From: Halobellus ruber
GTDB taxonomy: Archaea; Halobacteriota; Halobacteria; Halobacteriales; Haloferacaceae
Assembly (NCBI RefSeq): GCF_014212355.1
Contig: NZ_JACKXD010000003.1
Coordinates: 62,001 to 126,000, forward strand
Direction: 5' to 3'
DNA length: 64,000 nt
Shown here: in pieces, positions 61,088 through 64,000 of the stretch
Position numbering within the stretch: position 1 is the first letter of the stretch
How the letters are laid out: each line of letters opens with the position of its first letter
Made by a program: the position numbers and the translations under genes
The notes under the pieces: generated by a model
Database searches by the model: none
What the model was told of the DNA's origin: nothing
The model's input: only the letters and a program-made list of their open reading frames with translations

Positions 61088-62323
61088 TCACTCGCGGCCC
61101 ATCGCGAACGTGTCCTGAAGCGTGAACCCGAGGGAAGTCGTCGACCGATTCCCGATGGCGTACGGCTGGAGCGAAAACGGCGCGCTCTCGCCGGTGACGA
61201 GCGCCCGCGCGGCGGCGGCGGCCACCGGCGATTTCGTGATGCCGAGTCCGTTGAATCCGGCGGCAACGACGAGTCCATCGGGTGTCGTCGGTGCGTCTAC
61301 GATAGGGGCTGGATCGGGATTTGCCGATCCCACGCCCTCCCACGTCTCCACGAAGCTGACCGCCTCCGGATCGTCGACGCCGTGCAGGAACGTCGGCACG
61401 AGGTCCGCGACGTGGTCGGTGAACCGGTCGCTGGCGTCGTTGGTGTCGGCGGTCTCCTGGAAGGTCTGTCCGGGGCCGCCGTCGCACGCCATCTCGGCCA
61501 CCCCGCGGGTCCGCGATTCCGCGTCGTCGATGAAGAACTCGCCGCCGCCGAGGCGGAGGTTCCCGTCGTGTTGCGGGCGGAAGTACACCTCGTCCGCGGG
61601 CAGGCGGCCGAGCGGGAACCCGTCGCCGAGGTCGGTCGGCGGCTCGATAGTGAGGCTCTGCAGCAGGAACGGACGGACGGGCAGGTCGACGTGCTCCGAA
61701 ACGAGGTCCCGCGTCCGCCAGCCGGCCGCCACCACGACGTTCGGCGCGTCGAACGCCCCCGCGTCGGTCCGGACTCCGACGACCGAGTCGCCGTCGATCC
61801 GGACGCCCGTCACCTCCACCCCGCTCTCGATCGCCGCGCCGTTGCGCTCGGCGTCCGCCGCAAGTGCCCGGGCGTACACGTGGGGATCGTCAACGAACCC
61901 GGCGTCGGCGATCTCGATAGCGCCCGCGAACCCCGAGAGGTCGAACGCCCGGTGGTCCGCTTCCAGCTCCGCCGCGTCGACGAAGGACACGGGAAAGCCC
62001 TTCTGCGCCATCTCCGCCGCCTGGCTGCGCGCCCCATCGGCGGCCAGCGGCCGAACGAGTTCGACGCGGCGACGTTCGGTGAACTCGAACTCGCCCGTCC
62101 CGCTGAACGACCGGAAGAACTGGTTCGCGTGAGCGGCGGCCTCGGGTTCCCGATGCATAAACAGCGTCGGCGCAACGAGCCCGGCGGCTAAGCTCGATGC
62201 CTCGCCGCCGGGAACCTCCTTGTCGAGCACGAGCACATCGTGGTCGGGCGCGAGTTCGGCGGCGATCGCCGAGCCGATGACTCCGGCACCGACAACGACG
62301 ACGTCCGCGTCGGCGTCTGACAT
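61088..62323 (-). CDS. FAD-dependent oxidoreductase (DadA/glycine oxidase type)
   Basis: This 411-residue flavoprotein has the FAD-binding VVVVGAGVIGSAIAAEL at 8-24 and the second GG-type motif near KEVPGGEASSLAAGL (about 35-50). A substrate-facing middle domain follows, then the C-terminal FAD motif VAAGFNGLGITKSPVAA (about 357-373). It belongs to the D-amino-acid dehydrogenase/glycine or sarcosine oxidase family. The amine substrate cannot be told. The ATG at 62323 lies about 25 bp from a GTTATG-type box. Confidence 0.87.
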   Translation of the reverse strand: MSDADADVVVVGAGVIGSAIAAELAPDHDVLVLDKEVPGGEASSLAAGLVAPTLFMHREPEAAAHANQFFRSFSGTGEFEFTERRRVELVRPLAADGARSQAAEMAQKGFPVSFVDAAELEADHRAFDLSGFAGAIEIADAGFVDDPHVYARALAADAERNGAAIESGVEVTGVRIDGDSVVGVRTDAGAFDAPNVVVAAGWRTRDLVSEHVDLPVRPFLLQSLTIEPPTDLGDGFPLGRLPADEVYFRPQHDGNLRLGGGEFFIDDAESRTRGVAEMACDGGPGQTFQETADTNDASDRFTDHVADLVPTFLHGVDDPEAVSFVETWEGVGSANPDPAPIVDAPTTPDGLVVAAGFNGLGITKSPVAAAAARALVTGESAPFSLQPYAIGNRSTTSLGFTLQDTFAMGRE

Positions 62324-62723
62324 ATGCCACCGTGTGAACGTGGGTCACATAACGCTCCCGTTTTGTTCCGTATCGGATAGCTTGCAAGTACATACCTCCC
62401 GGAAGTATCGTGGGACGAACGCGTCGAGGCGCGGCAGGTGACTCATCCGTATCTCGACCGACATCCGAGTCCGGCCCACGCCGGGGCGGCCTGCCCGTCC
62501 GGGGTGATTCGCGGGCGGGCGGCATCCGCTTCGACGTCCCCCGTCGTCGGTTTCCGTTCGATGCGGCGGCGAAACGGGGTCGTTTGACTGCGTTGAGGGC
62601 CGCATCACAGACGGTTGTGTCAGGCAGTCTTCCGGGAGGAAGGCCGGTCGACGGGGGGCCCGCAACCCGACTACTCGGCTATCGAAACGCTTTTTGATAC
62701 ACTCAACTTCGGCTGGAATGCGC
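62324..62723. other. Intergenic region between the FAD oxidoreductase and tRNA-Phe
   Basis: The region holds the oxidoreductase promoter near 62350 and the tRNA-Phe promoter (TTTTTGATAC, 62691-62700). Frames on both strands give arginine- and proline-rich products, unlike real genes here. A short palindrome CTTGCAAG and an imperfect one (about 62391-62405) lie near the start. I see no gene. Confidence 0.45.
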
Positions 62724-62797
62724 GCCGCCTTAGCTCAGACTGGGAGAGCACTCGACTGAAGATCGAGCTGTCCCCGGTTCAAATCCGGGAGGCGGCA
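62724..62797 (+). tRNA. tRNA-Phe(GAA)
   Basis: The plus strand folds as a complete tRNA. The acceptor is GCCGCCT/AGGCGGC with discriminator A, the D-arm has TAGCTCAGACTGGGAGAGC, the anticodon stem-loop CTCGA-CTGAAGA-TCGAG gives anticodon GAA, and the T-arm has GGTTCAAATCC. A TTTTTGATAC box lies about 28 bp upstream. The gene forms the left edge of an AT-rich island. Confidence 0.96.
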
Positions 62798-63020
62798 TAC
62801 ACCCACTTTTTACTTCGTCGGGTTCGCCTCTGGCGAACCACTCCTCGTAAAAACTTGGGGAAAAACCTCCGGACGCTCCCTTCGGTCGCGTCCGGTGAAA
62901 CCGCGACTCGCTCCGCTCGTCGCGGTAGGGCTCGACTAAATAGCGAGCTATTCCCTGTTCGAATCTTGGCGACGCGAGGAGAGCGATTCCCGGAATTCGA
63001 GTGCCGGGGGGCCTCGGATA
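62798..63020. repeat. Degenerate tRNA-Phe 3' copy with three hairpins
   Basis: At 62931-62970, sequence starting CTCGACTAAATAGCGAGCT matches the anticodon-to-T-arm part of tRNA-Phe (62751-62790) at about three of every four bases. A fainter third copy may lie at 62996-63016. Between them stand three hairpins: GTTCGCC-TCT-GGCGAAC, CCGGACGC with GCGTCCGG, and CCGCGAC with GTCGCGG. The layout repeats what is seen behind the other tRNAs. Confidence 0.7.
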
Positions 63021-63464
63021 TCATCGCAACAGAGTGCTGAACCTGATTCGGAGATCCCACCCTTCGAGGAGTTGAGTGAGGATTTTGATCCGTGGTCGGC
63101 TTCTGATTCCTGATCGAGTCTATGGCGGCTGAGCGCGAGTGAATGCGAAGTAGTTTCTGATCAAATGTTTCCCGCTCAACAGATAGTGGGATTGCTGAGA
63201 CTCGCGTAGAGAGCCGTAAAATTGAATCAATCATCAAAGGCTGTGAATGGCTGTTACAACTGAATCTACTCAGACAGAAAGCATCACCGACATATATTTT
63301 TGAGTAGTCCAATGTGTCGTTAAGATTGTTAACCACCATCCAAATTCTCAATCCTCGCCTGAGTTGATGGATATGGAGATTGCCGAGGCATCTTCTCTAT
63401 GGGCTGGTGGTGGTTGATGGATGGTTGGCGGGAAACACTTTAGTGATGTCACACACAATATAGA
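63021..63464. other. AT-rich stretch at the start of a probable genomic island
   Basis: Base composition changes here from GC-rich to clearly AT-rich and stays so to the right edge. No convincing gene is seen. A minus-strand frame (62779-63351) runs through the hairpins and into the tRNA and is rejected. A TATA-like CAATATAG (63456-63463) and another AT-rich box (about 63433-63445) could serve the gene at 63543. Confidence 0.5.
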
Positions 63465-63533
63465 CTGTCGGGAATCAACACAACCGTAGGCGGCACCGGC
63501 GTCCAACTGGCCCGCCTACGGGGCCCCCGACGG
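63465..63533 (+). promoter_or_regulatory. Nested inverted repeats before the AbrB-like gene
   Basis: An inner perfect 10-bp inverted repeat (CCGTAGGCGG, 63484-63493, with CCGCCTACGG, 63512-63521) sits inside an outer one (CTGTCGGG, 63465-63472, with CCCGACGG, 63526-63533). The outer right arm overlaps the purine-rich GGAG just before the ATG at 63543. If transcribed it could hide the ribosome site. If the start of transcription is near 63485, the outer arms would act only as DNA. Confidence 0.5.
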
Positions 63534-63542
63534 AGAGAGCCA

Positions 63543-64000
63543 ATGAGTACGTTAGATGCTCAAGCCAATAAAAGTGAGGATGATGAGGCATACAAGCATA
63601 TGATCCCCTGCGGAAAGTACGAAATGCGCGAGGGGAGCGCCGAGACCCACGGAGGCGACGAAGTTAATGGAACTATTGTTGTTCCCCAGTCGAAAGTCAA
63701 AGCAGCTGGCGCTGGTCCAAAAGAGAACGTCCGCGTCAGAGTCGAAGCGAATGGGGAAACCGCTACAATGGAGAGAAAGATCCACAATAGCGGGAATACC
63801 CTAACCATTCCATACAAAAAGCGAAGAGAACTAGATCTCGAGGCAGGCGATGAGATTGAGTTCTGGATAGAAGCGACTAACGAAAATCCCACGGCTACTG
63901 GTGTGGAGATGCAGGAGACCCTCACAGGTCAAGAGGAGTCATCCCTAGATGGGGAATCTGAAGAGACTTACGTGGTGATTGGCAGCTCATTTACCTACCA
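63543..64000 (+). CDS. AbrB-like DNA-binding protein, incomplete at the right edge
   Basis: The visible 152 codons start MSTLDAQANKSEDDEAYKH. A middle region (VNGTIVVPQSKVKAAGAGPK, about 40-59) is followed by a segment that fits an AbrB/SpoVT swapped-hairpin domain: RKIHNSGNTLTIPYKKRREL (about 79-98), then DLEAGDEIEFWIE. This recalls antitoxin- and regulator-type proteins common on haloarchaeal plasmids and islands. The stop lies outside the window. GC content and codon use differ from the chromosome to the left, in line with transfer. The ATG follows a GGAGAG sequence by about 5 bp. Confidence 0.75.
   Translation, partial: MSTLDAQANKSEDDEAYKHMIPCGKYEMREGSAETHGGDEVNGTIVVPQSKVKAAGAGPKENVRVRVEANGETATMERKIHNSGNTLTIPYKKRRELDLEAGDEIEFWIEATNENPTATGVEMQETLTGQEESSLDGESEETYVVIGSSFTY

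Noticed and set aside
62779-63351. Minus-strand 190-codon frame behind tRNA-Phe
   Set aside because: It runs through the tRNA copies and hairpins and ends inside the tRNA itself. Its product shows no domain and no acidic bias, so it is probably a chance frame in AT-rich DNA.

Overview
The window is chromosome from a halophilic archaeon (class Halobacteria). GC content is very high, most proteins are strongly acidic, many start codons sit 25-30 bp below a TATA-like box (leaderless transcripts), and the gene set is typical: thermosome, archaeal FtsZ, SecE-Spt5, DtdA, class III pilins and both GAPDH classes around pgk. The order gapB - DUF2391 - phosphoesterase - pgk - gapA, near gltA, a PhoU/TrkA-C gene and an HVO_0476-type zinc-finger gene, recalls Haloferax volcanii. 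An order such as Haloferacales is therefore likely; the genus cannot be fixed from sequence alone.

Layout. 1-224 holds the 3' half of an amidohydrolase gene that looks 5'-truncated. 529-12041 is a pilus-type surface or secretion locus: a very long ATPase, a TadC-like membrane platform and five overlapping pseudopilin-like genes in one translationally coupled operon, plus a convergent pilin-like gene. 12105-20525 carries glutamate synthase, a UbiA/lycopene-cyclase-domain fusion, tRNA-Gly with a repeat array, an 81-bp palindromic element, a thioredoxin-reductase-like flavoprotein and a Trm9-like methyltransferase. 20597-24608 is a second ATPase/TadC pair without adjacent pilins. 24892-29456 holds small proteins, an ornithine-cyclodeaminase/alanine-dehydrogenase-family gene and the thermosome. 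29528-30456 contains a broken peroxiredoxin gene, a tRNA-derived repeat array and tRNA-Ser.

30484-43464 is mostly housekeeping: ilvA, citrate synthase, a PhoU/TrkA-C protein, threonine synthase, two protein-isoaspartate methyltransferase paralogs, regulators, a lipoprotein and an M29-type peptidase. 43646-48361 carries the three-carbon part of glycolysis and gluconeogenesis (gapB, pgk, gapA). TrmB-like motifs lie upstream of the gapB TATA region and across the gapA start, which would suit opposite control of the two GAPDHs. 48577-60722 has CinA, PHP and zinc-finger genes, spt5-secE-ftsZ, dtdA, a Na+/Ca2+ exchanger, aroE, a pilin, a truncated hemoglobin and an ABC exporter. 60806-64000 holds tRNA-Val, an FAD oxidoreductase and tRNA-Phe; after tRNA-Phe base composition drops and an AbrB-like accessory gene begins, which looks like the edge of an integrated element.

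Two themes stand out. All four tRNA genes in the window are followed on their 3' side by decayed copies of their own 3' ends mixed with short hairpins, as expected from repeated integration or excision at tRNA genes or from local duplication. The window also encodes two separate type IV pilus-like motor/platform pairs, one of them with an unusual ATPase and a five-member pseudopilin set.
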